Part shown: in pieces, positions 8,828 through 16,658 of the stretch
Numbering within the stretch: the first letter of the stretch is position 1
Layout of the letters: every line of letters starts with the position of its first letter
NCBI GenBank assembly: GCA_031426355.1
Contig: JANPLD010000133.1
Span: 1-27,094 of the forward strand
DNA: 27,094 bases
Direction: 5' to 3'
Source of the DNA: JANPLD01 sp031426355
Lineage (GTDB): Bacteria > Pseudomonadota > Alphaproteobacteria > Rickettsiales > UBA8987
Notes under the pieces: model-generated
Databases searched by the model: none
What the model was told of the DNA's origin: nothing
What the model saw: the letters and a program-made list of their open reading frames with translations, nothing else
Made by a program: the position numbers and the translations under genes

Positions 8828-8888
8828 ATTTTTCCAATTTAAGAAAGTAGAATAAAATCAATAGGATAAAATCCCTAAAATTTTAAAT

Positions 8889-8918
8889 AAACTGCACTTA
8901 TTTCCGCAAATGCAGTTT
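8889..8918 (-). terminator. Hairpin after the M32 carboxypeptidase gene
   Basis: AAACTGCA (8889-8896) and TGCAGTTT (8911-8918) form an 8-bp perfect stem with a 14-base loop, 14 bases past the stop codon at 8932. The minus-strand RNA continues into AU-rich sequence rather than a pure U-tract, so it is a modest terminator candidate separating this transcript from the flgI promoter. Confidence 0.45.
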
Positions 8919-8931
8919 TTGCAGGCAGTTA

Positions 8932-10437
8932 TTACTGCGTTTTCAGATATTTATCTTTCAAATACCCTTTAAAGAACTCAACATTGATTCCTTGTCCAGT
9001 AACCTGTTTAACTAGCTCGTCCGGCGTATATAATGAGCCTTTCGAATGAATATTCTCACGCAGCCATGTTATAAGATGGTTGAAATTTCCCTTGGATATC
9101 TCCTCCGGTATTTGAGGGATCTGCTTTTTGGCCGTCGCATAGAACTGCGCCGCCGCCATCGCGCCCAGTGTATAAGTTGGGAAATATCCAAAAGTGCCAC
9201 CTGCCCAGTGGATATCCTGCATACAGCCATCTTTATCACTTGGCACATCAACACCCAGCAGCTCTTTATAGTTTTTATTCCACACATAAGGAATATCCTC
9301 AACTTCCATCTGCCCTTCAATCAAGGCTTTTTCCATTTCAAACCGAATGATAACATGAAGCGGATACGTTACTTCATCAGCATCAACCCTTATCAGGCTG
9401 CGCTTAACAGTATTATATCGCCTGTATATATTCGACGGAGAAAACTCATCTTCTTCACCAAAATAGTTTGGAACGATCGCTGAAAGATAATTTAAAAACT
9501 GGCGGCTTCTGCAAACCTGCATTTCTATGAGCAGCGACTGGCTTTCATGTATCGTCATACCTGAAGCAAGCCCAACAGGCTGGTATATATAATCCCTTGG
9601 CAACCCCGCCTCATAGAGTGCGTGCCCTGTCTCATGCATTACACCCATCAGCGCGCGTGTATAATTATTTTCCTCATATCTGGTTGTAATACGCACATCG
9701 GATGGCGTACCGCCCGAAAACGGATGGTGCGAAACATCAAGCCTGCCGCGCTCAAAATCAAACCCGATCTGCCCCATCAAAAAAGTACAAAGTTCTTTTT
9801 GTTTTTCAATCGGATAACCATGAACTATATGAACGTCAGCAGAATCTTTAATTTGAATTTCAATTACTTTATCAATAAAATCAGGTAAAAAACTTTTTAG
9901 TTCAGCAAATAAACCCTCAAAACTATCAGCTCTTCTGCCTTTGTCGAACTGGTCAAGTAGCGCATCATATTTTGACACCCCTAATTTCGCCGCTTTAGCT
10001 TCAGCTATCTCACGCGAATATTTCACAACAGGTTTTAAAAAATGCGCATAAGTCGCAAAATCATTATCTGCCCGCGCCTGCCTCCAGCGCACCTCACATT
10101 CCTGTGCCGCTTCAGTTGATGCCTTAAGCAGCTTCCCATCTATCGCGGTAGAATGGATATAATTATGACGCGCCAATCTTACATTAGCTTTTTGCCACTC
10201 AGTAAATTTATCAGGAGATTTTGCAATTTCATCTTCAGTTCTCTCCAGCAGATCTTTATATTCCGCAGAATTTTCAATTCCATGACTAAGCGCATATATA
10301 GTTGAAAGCTGCCTCCCCCTATCCGCAGAAGAACCCTCCGGCATAATCACACTATTATCCCACACCAATATCTCCGCCGTATTCCTTAGATTCGCAAGCG
10401 TTTCAAACTTTTCGCAGAGTGGGAGATATGAAGTCAT
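8932..10437 (-). CDS. M32 family metallocarboxypeptidase (carboxypeptidase Taq type)
   Basis: This cytoplasmic zinc enzyme removes C-terminal residues from peptides. The 501 residues match the normal M32 length of about 500. The zinc motif is HETGH at 268-272 within GVMHETGHALYEAGLPRDY, followed by the family's second motif HESQS after LASGMTI; the HPFSGGTPSDVRITTRY segment is also typical of M32. There is no signal peptide. The gene follows the aminotransferase-like gene by 20 bases on the same strand, so the two may be co-transcribed, perhaps linking peptide breakdown with amino acid metabolism; that link is inference. No Shine-Dalgarno is evident before the ATG. Confidence 0.93.
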   Translation of the reverse strand: MTSYLPLCEKFETLANLRNTAEILVWDNSVIMPEGSSADRGRQLSTIYALSHGIENSAEYKDLLERTEDEIAKSPDKFTEWQKANVRLARHNYIHSTAIDGKLLKASTEAAQECEVRWRQARADNDFATYAHFLKPVVKYSREIAEAKAAKLGVSKYDALLDQFDKGRRADSFEGLFAELKSFLPDFIDKVIEIQIKDSADVHIVHGYPIEKQKELCTFLMGQIGFDFERGRLDVSHHPFSGGTPSDVRITTRYEENNYTRALMGVMHETGHALYEAGLPRDYIYQPVGLASGMTIHESQSLLIEMQVCRSRQFLNYLSAIVPNYFGEEDEFSPSNIYRRYNTVKRSLIRVDADEVTYPLHVIIRFEMEKALIEGQMEVEDIPYVWNKNYKELLGVDVPSDKDGCMQDIHWAGGTFGYFPTYTLGAMAAAQFYATAKKQIPQIPEEISKGNFNHLITWLRENIHSKGSLYTPDELVKQVTGQGINVEFFKGYLKDKYLKTQ

Positions 10438-10457
10438 TTAAATTATTATAGTTACAA

Positions 10458-12164
10458 TCAGCTAATACCTTTACCAGCCTTTTGAACTAAAGCAGCTTCA
10501 AAAACTCCCAGTAAAGTATTTTCCGGTTTCTTTTTAAAATATTCTTTTAACTTATTGACCATATCCTTAAAAATACCTTGGTCTATTTTTTCTAAAACAG
10601 GCAATATTTTTTCATCCTTAGAATGAGGAAATGCTTTATCCACATAATTTTTTGCTTGTTCTGTAGAATTTTGCGTTATTTGTTCATAAGTTTTATTTGG
10701 CGCTCCAATTCCTTTAAAGGCACTAGGTAAACCTTTATATATTGACTTTACCGCGTCTATATTGATTTCATCAAGATTTGTATGGCACAACCTAACCCCA
10801 GCATCAGATGCAGGAATAGCAAAAATTCCTAAAGGTCTACTATCAAAACCTTTGCAGCCATCCAATCCCTTCAAATGATAAAGAAATTTTTTAAAATCAA
10901 CATCTGTTTCAATATGAGTTTTACCTAAAATGTCCTGAAAACTAAGCTTTCCACCATAAAGATTTTTTTCATCAGATAACTCTAAAGATTTTAAATCCGG
11001 TATATTTTTTCTTTCTACATTTTGTTTTTCTTTTTCATTCTTACCTGCAAAAAACTTAACATACATAGATGCATCTTCAGTACCAACCATTGCCTTGGAA
11101 TCAAGTCCATAACTTTCTAAAGTTTCCGCAAGAAGGTTTTGCAAAAGTTTTTGTCTGAATGCATATGGCTCCGCCACTTTTGTACCAATATCATTAAGTT
11201 GCTTCGCAACATCAGGAAAATCATTTACTCCCATTCCTTGAAGTGCATATTGCAACTCCCTATCCTGGCGTACAATTAATTTAAAAAAGTAATCTATAAA
11301 CTCATTAGATGTGGCCGCAGTAGATAAAGGAATATCATTTTTCAACTCTTCTCTAAGAGCAGGATCATTTGTTGCAAGAATTCCACCTTCACCTGGCATA
11401 CCTGCTGATTTCGAAAGTGAACTGGATACAACTATTTTAGCATCATCTCTTAAATATTTTAAAATATGCTCTTCAACTAATGCTGAAATACCTTCATAAG
11501 GCTGGTCATCATAATAAATTGTATCTTTCGAAATATGTTTATTTATAGCTCTCGCCTGCCCTTGTATTAACTCTTTAGGAAGAACTTTTGCATAAGGATT
11601 CTGAGTTCCTCTCATGATCAAACCTACATCTTCACGCCCTTCCAACGCCTGATTTATCTGCTGCTCTGTCGGCTGATAATTATTTTCTTTATCGCCTATT
11701 ATACAGAGAACTTCACCGCCTAATTCCTTAATGGCTGTAACTTGAGCACTATACATTGGCCCAAAACTTACAAATAAATTTTTTTTAGGATTTTTTTGTA
11801 TTACCTTTTTAAAAAGACGAATAAATAAAGCAGTACTACCAGTATCTAGCAAACAATCTTTATTGTCAAAAAAGTGGTTCAGCTTCTCACCTTCCAGCAT
11901 TTCTGGGCCTGGAGTTTTATAAACAAAATTAAAGTAATCAGCTATAACTTGTCTAACCGGAGCATCTCTTCCATCTTTTGGTAAATATGTAGCTTCATCA
12001 ATTTCTAATAATTTTATAAGAGAATGAATTAAGGTCTTTTCATGCATTGGAACTCTTGGATGACCAGTATTAACATCCCTGATATCATCACCTAAAAAAT
12101 CATAAGTAGAAACTTGTCTGCTTTTTTCATATCCAGCTATTATAGAATCAACATTTTCTACCAT
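10458..12164 (-). CDS. Fold-type I PLP-dependent aminotransferase-like protein
   Basis: I do not recognise a specific enzyme, but the class I/II aminotransferase fold is visible. Numbering from the chosen start, it shows DTGSTALF (107-114, phosphate-side loop), RGTQNPYAK (185-193), YYDDQPYEG (217-225), the probable PLP lysine K252 in SSSLSKSAGMPGEGG, and a probable carboxylate-binding R458 in GVRLCH. At 568 residues it is far longer than the usual 400 or so. A Lys/Glu-rich insertion lies at about 374-425 and a charged tail follows residue 480. The start is ATG 12164 because GGAG (12174-12171) lies six bases before it. The in-frame ATG at 12170 directly abuts the GGAG and leaves no spacing. 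The gene looks more AT- and Lys-rich than its neighbours, and a palindrome precedes it. Substrate unknown. Confidence 0.75.
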   Translation of the reverse strand: MVENVDSIIAGYEKSRQVSTYDFLGDDIRDVNTGHPRVPMHEKTLIHSLIKLLEIDEATYLPKDGRDAPVRQVIADYFNFVYKTPGPEMLEGEKLNHFFDNKDCLLDTGSTALFIRLFKKVIQKNPKKNLFVSFGPMYSAQVTAIKELGGEVLCIIGDKENNYQPTEQQINQALEGREDVGLIMRGTQNPYAKVLPKELIQGQARAINKHISKDTIYYDDQPYEGISALVEEHILKYLRDDAKIVVSSSLSKSAGMPGEGGILATNDPALREELKNDIPLSTAATSNEFIDYFFKLIVRQDRELQYALQGMGVNDFPDVAKQLNDIGTKVAEPYAFRQKLLQNLLAETLESYGLDSKAMVGTEDASMYVKFFAGKNEKEKQNVERKNIPDLKSLELSDEKNLYGGKLSFQDILGKTHIETDVDFKKFLYHLKGLDGCKGFDSRPLGIFAIPASDAGVRLCHTNLDEINIDAVKSIYKGLPSAFKGIGAPNKTYEQITQNSTEQAKNYVDKAFPHSKDEKILPVLEKIDQGIFKDMVNKLKEYFKKKPENTLLGVFEAALVQKAGKGIS

Positions 12165-12174
12165 ACTCATCTCC

Positions 12175-12190
12175 GTTGTAAATTTACAAC
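12175..12190. promoter_or_regulatory. Perfect 16-bp palindrome, operator candidate
   Basis: GTTGTAAATTTACAAC is a perfect palindrome, directly upstream of the GGAG ribosome site of the aminotransferase-like gene. Related half-sites (TTACAA/TTGTAA type) occur at about 12196-12201 and 12234-12239. The arrangement suits a dimeric repressor that blocks transcription, or an RNA hairpin beside the ribosome site. No regulator gene is adjacent. Confidence 0.5.
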
Positions 12191-12275
12191 TTTATTTGTA
12201 ACAGTCTGAAATGACGGAGTAAATAGGAAAGTGAATTACAAAGGGAGTTTGGTAAATTTATTCAAAACTTAAATA

Positions 12276-13010
12276 TCAGCCTTGCTTCTTGCTCCACCAC
12301 GCCCACATGCCTAGCACTACGAAAGCCAGTGAGAACCATGTGATTATATATATCATATGCTGGTTATAAAACTCAATATCTCCGCTTATAGGCACAGGAT
12401 ATTTAAAATCATTAAAAGCCGTTGGAACTGTCTGCTGGATAAGAATGGGTTTTATATTGGCATTTTCAATGTCGGAATCCTCTTTGAGCTTTTTCGTCAT
12501 TTCAGGAAGATCTATCCAGAACCACACATTTTTTTCAGGCACATTATGAGGCATATACCATGGCGCTTCACCGTGAGATTCCCTTATCATTCCCTCAAGC
12601 GGAGTTTCTATCAGGGCAGTTACCAGACTATCCTTACGTTTATCCTGATCTTTCATATCCTCAGGTATCCAGCCACGGTTTACAAATACAACCACACCTT
12701 CCGTTGTAATGAACGGCGTTATCACATGATAGCCAAGTGATGCCTTCTCCCTTGATTCATCAAAATATTTTGCATCAAGCAGCATTTCCTGGTCATTCTG
12801 GAACGCCCCGAAAAGATAGACTTTTTTAAACAGGTCTTTTTCAGGATCATAATTTTTTATAGAAAACTCTTCCGGCTGCTGGTCTTTGAATTTTGCTACC
12901 TGCGTAATAAGATTCTCTTTCCACTGCAACCTGTCGATCTGCCAGATCCCAAGAACCGCGCAACCTATAACAGTTAGAAGGCAAAATATATGGAAGGTTA
13001 ATTTTTTCAT
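12276..13010 (-). CDS. SURF1 family cytochrome oxidase assembly protein
   Basis: SURF1 helps deliver heme a to subunit I of aa3 oxidase. The 244 residues have the expected layout: an N-terminal membrane segment (FCLLTVIGCAVLGIWQIDRL, whose LGxWQxxRLxWK motif is the family signature), a periplasmic domain with VVFVNRGWIPEDM (the family's VNRGWVP), and a C-terminal membrane segment after QHMIYIITWFSLAFVVLGMW. The start overlaps the end of the DUF983 gene by four bases (ATGA at 13010-13007), so translation is coupled. It is the last gene of the oxidase cluster. I see no clear terminator hairpin in the gap that follows. Confidence 0.92.
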   Translation of the reverse strand: MKKLTFHIFCLLTVIGCAVLGIWQIDRLQWKENLITQVAKFKDQQPEEFSIKNYDPEKDLFKKVYLFGAFQNDQEMLLDAKYFDESREKASLGYHVITPFITTEGVVVFVNRGWIPEDMKDQDKRKDSLVTALIETPLEGMIRESHGEAPWYMPHNVPEKNVWFWIDLPEMTKKLKEDSDIENANIKPILIQQTVPTAFNDFKYPVPISGDIEFYNQHMIYIITWFSLAFVVLGMWAWWSKKQG

Positions 13011-13351
13011 TTATTCCTGCGTGTTGTGAATTCCTTATGAATAAAAAAACTCTTACTGTAAATAAGTATGAGATATGAAAGCAGGATTATGGAAGGGAAC
13101 CATAACATCGCATGCACTATAAAAGATGGCTCAAAATATATCTCGGTTATCACCGCCATGATAGGTATGATAAAACAGATCAGGAACACCCCAATATAAG
13201 CCGGCCCATCACCTACATCAAATTCAGAGAGTTTCAGCCCGCAATTAGAACATTCATTTTTCAGCTTTATCTTGAATAACGAAGCGAACATTTTCTCCTT
13301 ACCGCATGCCGGGCATTTGAGAGAGAGAAAACTTTGCTGGCCTTCTGACAA
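13007..13351 (-). CDS. DUF983 zinc-ribbon membrane protein
   Basis: The 114-residue protein has two CxxCG knuckles (CPACGKEKMF and CSNCGLKLSEFDVGDGPAY) followed by two membrane helices, the DUF983 layout. Members of this family commonly sit between ctaE and SURF1 in alphaproteobacterial oxidase clusters, as here; their exact role is unknown, and metal delivery or assembly is an inference. The start is a TTG at 13351-13349 immediately after the ctaE stop codon (13354-13352), with a GGGG at the end of ctaE as a possible ribosome site. The next in-frame Met comes only after the first zinc knuckle, so TTG is the most credible start. Confidence 0.85.
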   Translation of the reverse strand: MSEGQQSFLSLKCPACGKEKMFASLFKIKLKNECSNCGLKLSEFDVGDGPAYIGVFLICFIIPIMAVITEIYFEPSFIVHAMLWFPSIILLSYLILIYSKSFFIHKEFTTRRNK

Positions 13352-14203
13352 CTATTTTCCCCACCAGTAGATAGTAACGAACAGGAACAACCATACAACG
13401 TCTACAAAATGCCAGTACCAAGCGGCAAATTCAAAACCAAGATGGTTCTCAGGGGTTAACTGCCCTTTAATAGCCCTGATCCAGCACACGAAAAGGAATA
13501 TAGTTCCAATGATCACGTGGAAGCCGTGGAAACCTGTCGCAAGGAAGAAATTAGCAGAATAATTATTTGTAGAAAGCCCAAATGCAGCATGGCTATATTC
13601 ATAAGCCTGGCAGATAGTAAATAATACACCGAGCAGAACCGAATATCCAAGCCCCTGAACAAGGCCTTTCCTGTCATTATTCATAACGCAGTAATGCGCC
13701 CACGTAACCGTAGTTCCGGAAAGCAATAGTATCAGCGTATTCAAAAATGGCAGATCCCAAGGATCAAAAGTTTTGATACCTTCAGGCGGCCATACCAGCG
13801 CTTTACCTGTTGTCATAAGATTGTCAAAATCATAACCAAGCGTTCCAAACCAGATAGCATGGAAGAACGATGTAAAATATGAGAAGAAGAACGCAAAGAA
13901 GAACATAACCTCAGAAGCGATAAATAACGCCATACCCAAACGTAAGCCCCTTTGCACCGCTGAATTATGCGCCGCATCATCCCTACCCTCTTTAATAACC
14001 TTTCTCCACCATGAATATACACATGCAACTACCAGCGCGAATCCAACAATGAGCATCCTTCCCGCATGGTGAACATCATGCATGAACAATACCGCTGATA
14101 TTGCAACAACAAGCAGTGAAAAACTCGTTAATATAGGTAGCGGAGATAATTCCAGAATGTGATAAGGGTGTGATTTATGATGATGACCGTGATCCTGTGC
14201 CAT
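13352..14203 (-). CDS. ctaE: Cytochrome c oxidase subunit III
   Basis: Subunit III (COX3) is the seven-helix accessory subunit of the aa3 oxidase, stabilising proton uptake. Its features include SEVMFFFAFFFSYF with the conserved lipid-cavity glutamate, the loop LLLSGTTVTWAHY, ATGFHGFHVIIGTIFL, and the C-terminus FEFAAWYWHFVDVVWLFLF. The chosen start gives MAQDHGHHHKSHPYHILELS, 283 residues, typical for alphaproteobacterial subunit III. An in-frame ATG at 14284 would add 27 residues encoded by the palindromic repeat element upstream and is unlikely. It lies downstream of ctaG and directly abuts the DUF983 gene. Confidence 0.95.
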   Translation of the reverse strand: MAQDHGHHHKSHPYHILELSPLPILTSFSLLVVAISAVLFMHDVHHAGRMLIVGFALVVACVYSWWRKVIKEGRDDAAHNSAVQRGLRLGMALFIASEVMFFFAFFFSYFTSFFHAIWFGTLGYDFDNLMTTGKALVWPPEGIKTFDPWDLPFLNTLILLLSGTTVTWAHYCVMNNDRKGLVQGLGYSVLLGVLFTICQAYEYSHAAFGLSTNNYSANFFLATGFHGFHVIIGTIFLFVCWIRAIKGQLTPENHLGFEFAAWYWHFVDVVWLFLFVTIYWWGK

Positions 14204-14210
14204 TTTTATA

Positions 14211-14292
14211 GTCGTTAGTTGTTGGTAAATAGCTTTTAGCTTTTGGCTGTTTGAAGTCAATAAATTTAAGCTATAGATCAGCAACTAATAAC
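14211..14292. repeat. Imperfect inverted repeat in the ctaG-ctaE gap
   Basis: Arms 14211-14235 and 14268-14292 match as reverse complements at 19 of 25 positions, around a 32-base middle. The core TTAGTTG(T/C)TG and ATAGCTT are shared. The left arm (from 14216) resembles the ctaD leader at 18301-18319 at 16 of 19 positions, so this may be one copy of a dispersed hairpin repeat. Confidence 0.55.
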
Positions 14293-14296
14293 AAAA

Positions 14297-14821
14297 CTAT
14301 TTCTTGTAAGGGAAAAACGTATAAGAAAGCGTAACATCATTAAACCCCTTAAGCTCACTATCTTCCATTATCGCCGGGTCTATGAAAAACGACACCGGGA
14401 AATTCATGGTCTCACCCGGCTTAAGAACCTGCCTCTCAAAGCAAAAACATTGCAGCTTGTTAAAATAAGCCCCGAAGGCTTCCGGCACCACATTATATGT
14501 TGCTATCCCCTCTATCGGCTGATCAGAAATATTCTTCGCCTCAAAAAAAACCAGCTTATTTTCACCGACTTTAACTTTCACTTTTTTCTGAAGCGATTTA
14601 AATTCCCAAGGTAGTTCAGGATTTACATCCGTATTAAAAAGCACAGTTATTTTTCTATCATAGATTTTCTCAGGCACAAAAGTCGCACTCTGCGTAGTTC
14701 CCGCAAACCCGGTAACTTTACAGAACAGATCATATAAAGGCACCGAAGCATATGCCAGAGCAAACATCCCGACCACAACGCCAATAACATTTAACGCAGT
14801 TGTATAATTAGACTTTTTCAT
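14297..14821 (-). CDS. ctaG: Cytochrome c oxidase assembly protein CtaG (Cox11)
   Basis: CtaG/Cox11 inserts copper into the CuB site of subunit I. The 174-residue protein has one N-terminal membrane helix (about residues 9-30) and a periplasmic Cu-binding domain. Copper ligands are the conserved C125-F-C127 in LQCFCFERQVL, with a further cysteine at C34 in YDLFCKVTGFAG. The PVSFFIDP and LSYTFFPYKK C-terminal motifs also match Cox11. Length is normal for the bacterial family. It starts three bases after the small 57-residue gene and precedes ctaE across a repeat-like spacer. Confidence 0.95.
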   Translation of the reverse strand: MKKSNYTTALNVIGVVVGMFALAYASVPLYDLFCKVTGFAGTTQSATFVPEKIYDRKITVLFNTDVNPELPWEFKSLQKKVKVKVGENKLVFFEAKNISDQPIEGIATYNVVPEAFGAYFNKLQCFCFERQVLKPGETMNFPVSFFIDPAIMEDSELKGFNDVTLSYTFFPYKK

Positions 14822-14824
14822 TAA

Positions 14825-14998
14825 TTATTTCTGTATACCAGAATTATTGTTTCTTAATGCCTCTTCATACAATTCAAGAGCTGTTTTTCTTGAGGTAACC
14901 AAAACCTCAGGAACTGGCTTATTAGGACTGGAAGGCAATTCAGGTTTAGCTAAAGGTTCGGGTTTCTGATTTTGAATATCATCACTTCTCTCCACCAT
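14825..14998 (-). CDS. Small Pro/Glu-rich protein in the oxidase cluster, unknown
   Basis: This 57-residue product begins MVERSDDIQN, has a proline-rich middle (KPEPLAKPELPSSPNKP), and ends in a short helical segment (TALELYEEALRNNNSG). It has no membrane segment or cysteine and I do not recognise it. The start ATG at 14998 lies one base after the stop codon of the CoxF-like gene, and ctaG follows three bases after its stop. Such tight packing suggests it is translated as part of the operon. An in-frame start at 15037 would overlap the CoxF-like coding region and is less likely. It could be a soluble linker protein or a nonfunctional spacer reading frame. Confidence 0.5.
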   Translation of the reverse strand: MVERSDDIQNQKPEPLAKPELPSSPNKPVPEVLVTSRKTALELYEEALRNNNSGIQK

Positions 14999-14999
14999 A

Positions 15000-15122
15000 T
15001 CAATAATGTATCTGAAGCTTAATAAGCGTAACCGCAAATATGGTTACTACAAAAACAAGGAATATTCCCAGCAGAACCATATTCTTAACTTTTCTCTCTT
15101 TATGTACTTTTTCTATCGGCAT
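15000..15122 (-). CDS. CoxF-like single-helix peptide
   Basis: This 40-residue peptide starts MPIEKVHKERKVKN, followed by one hydrophobic helix with VTIFAVTLIKLQ and the end IHY. Alphaproteobacterial cta operons carry a short protein of this kind (CoxF) between ctaB and ctaG, with a basic N-terminus and an (Y/F)xxTIVKL-type helix end. Its role in oxidase assembly is not established as far as I know. It starts 13 bases after ctaB and its stop is one base before the next start. Recognition rests on position, topology and the short T-I/L-K-L motif. Confidence 0.65.
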   Translation of the reverse strand: MPIEKVHKERKVKNMVLLGIFLVFVVTIFAVTLIKLQIHY

Positions 15123-15135
15123 ATTTATTATTTAA

Positions 15136-16026
15136 TTAAATTAACCTATCAAAAACCAGTGCTAAAAACAATAAGAACAGGTAAAGTATTGAAAACGTAA
15201 ACATTTTCCTGCAATTATTTTCTTCAGGGTTTCTGTATACAACTATAGCATGATATAGGAATTTTCCTCCAAGTATTGTAGCTGCCACGCCATATAGCCA
15301 GCCAGAAAACCCTATAAAACAAGGTATTAAGGTAACTGCAAATAATACTATGGTATATAACAGCATTTGCTTTTTGGTCTCATCAACACCGTGAATAACA
15401 GGCATCATTGGTATCCCGGCCTTTTTATAATCCTCATTTTTATATATTGCGAGCGCCCAGAAATGTGGTGGTGTCCACAGGAATATTATAGTGAACATTA
15501 ATATCGGCATTAGTGAAACATCACCAGTAACAGCCGCCCACCCTATCATCGGTGGGAATGCCCCTGCCGCGCCGCCTATAACTATATTCTGCGGGGTTCT
15601 TGGCTTCAGCCAGATCGTATAGATAAAAATATAAAATAATATTGCGCAGAGCAGCAGAAACGCTGCCATTATATTCACTGCAAACGCCATAAAGAAAACT
15701 GAGAAAAAAGCCAGTATTCCCGCAAAATCAAGTGCATTCTCCGCTTTTATCCTACCTTGCGGCAAAGCCCTTCCTGCGGTACGCTTCATTAACTTATCAC
15801 GCTCACGCTCATACCACATATTTACCGCACCCGAAGCGCCGCTACCAATGGTAATACATATTATCGCTATGATAGCTATTAGCGGATTTATCTCACCCGG
15901 TGCAATCACCATTCCGCATACACCCGTAAACACTACAAGGCTCATCACCCTTGGTTTTAACAGGGAAATATAGTCTTTAACCTCAGATATCTGAGACGCA
16001 TAATTTTGAAAGATAGTTTTAAACAT
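15136..16026 (-). CDS. ctaB: Protoheme IX farnesyltransferase (heme O synthase)
   Basis: CtaB attaches a farnesyl group to heme b, giving heme O, the precursor of heme a. The protein is a multi-helix membrane prenyltransferase of the UbiA superfamily. The signature lies in SGAVNMWYERERDKLMKRTA followed by GRALPQGRI, the family's N-x3-(D/E)-x3-D-x-x-M-x-R-T motif. The second motif region is FLWTPPHFWALAI followed by YKNEDYKKAGIPMMPVI. The ATG at 16026 gives 296 residues. An in-frame TTG at 16035 would add three residues, preceded by GGGG at suitable distance, and cannot be excluded. It follows the unknown Cys-framed membrane gene and precedes the CoxF-like peptide, the usual alphaproteobacterial order. 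Confidence 0.95.
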   Translation of the reverse strand: MFKTIFQNYASQISEVKDYISLLKPRVMSLVVFTGVCGMVIAPGEINPLIAIIAIICITIGSGASGAVNMWYERERDKLMKRTAGRALPQGRIKAENALDFAGILAFFSVFFMAFAVNIMAAFLLLCAILFYIFIYTIWLKPRTPQNIVIGGAAGAFPPMIGWAAVTGDVSLMPILMFTIIFLWTPPHFWALAIYKNEDYKKAGIPMMPVIHGVDETKKQMLLYTIVLFAVTLIPCFIGFSGWLYGVAATILGGKFLYHAIVVYRNPEENNCRKMFTFSILYLFLLFLALVFDRLI

Positions 16027-16100
16027 ACTTACCAAAAATAATCCCCGCCATATTCATTAGAACAGGCAGGGATTATAAGATTATATAAGAAATATCAATT

Positions 16101-16634
16101 TTAATTAACAGTTCCGCAAGCCATCTCTTTCTTGCAACGCATACCTTTAAGAGCTCCTATCACCGTTCCGGCAATAGCAAAGCTGAAGAAATAATCACTG
16201 AAACACGCAAATGCAACAAGTGGCGTTATTGGCTGCGTAAGATAAAATGTTATAGGGGAAGAGATCGCAGGTATAAGCGCAAGCAAAATCCCAACCTTCG
16301 TCCCTTTAGATGCCGCAGGCGCGCTACACATAGTTGATATGCCAGCATATACCGGGCAGAACGCTATTGAAAAGAACAGACCGGTCAGAACAGTGACCAA
16401 CGGCATCAACTTCCACTCAGGCGCATCCATAGGCCTCCAGATATCAGCCATATCATCACTCATCACCGCATCAACAAATATCACATGCCATACGAGATAT
16501 TGAACACCCAAAGCAATAACAGTAAAAATCACCGTATTGATCAGAACTTTCATTACACATTTAATAGGACACTTAGAACCTGTAGAACAAGACGTAACAT
16601 TAACATTGCCCTGCTCATTATTCTGGTAAACCAT
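16101..16634 (-). CDS. Unknown Cys-framed membrane protein within the oxidase cluster
   Basis: I do not recognise this 177-residue protein. It has a short N-terminal region with three cysteines (CSTGSKCPIKC), about four hydrophobic segments (from about residues 28, 76, 112 and 138), a periplasm-like loop with MADIWRPMDAPEWKLMPL, further cysteines in FCPVYAGISTMC, and a Cys pair at the end (MRCKKEMACG). A GGGAG ribosome site lies five bases before the ATG, so it looks genuine. It sits 24 bases downstream of ctaD and about 75 upstream of ctaB, where the standard alphaproteobacterial cluster has no such gene. The cysteines and context suggest metal handling or oxidase assembly, but this is inference. 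Confidence 0.75.
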   Translation of the reverse strand: MVYQNNEQGNVNVTSCSTGSKCPIKCVMKVLINTVIFTVIALGVQYLVWHVIFVDAVMSDDMADIWRPMDAPEWKLMPLVTVLTGLFFSIAFCPVYAGISTMCSAPAASKGTKVGILLALIPAISSPITFYLTQPITPLVAFACFSDYFFSFAIAGTVIGALKGMRCKKEMACGTVN

Positions 16635-16658
16635 AGAAACTCCCTTTGTTTATCAAAC

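Noticed and set aside
9046..9483. Open frames inside the M32 gene on both strands
   Set aside because: They overlap the clear HETGH metallopeptidase coding frame and encode no recognisable protein.
14204..14284. 27-residue N-terminal extension of subunit III
   Set aside because: It is encoded by the inverted repeat element, does not look like subunit III, and the MAQDHGHHHKSHPYHI start fits the family.
14999..15037. Upstream start for the 57-residue protein
   Set aside because: It would overlap the CoxF-like coding region, and the ATG at 14998 follows its stop by one base.
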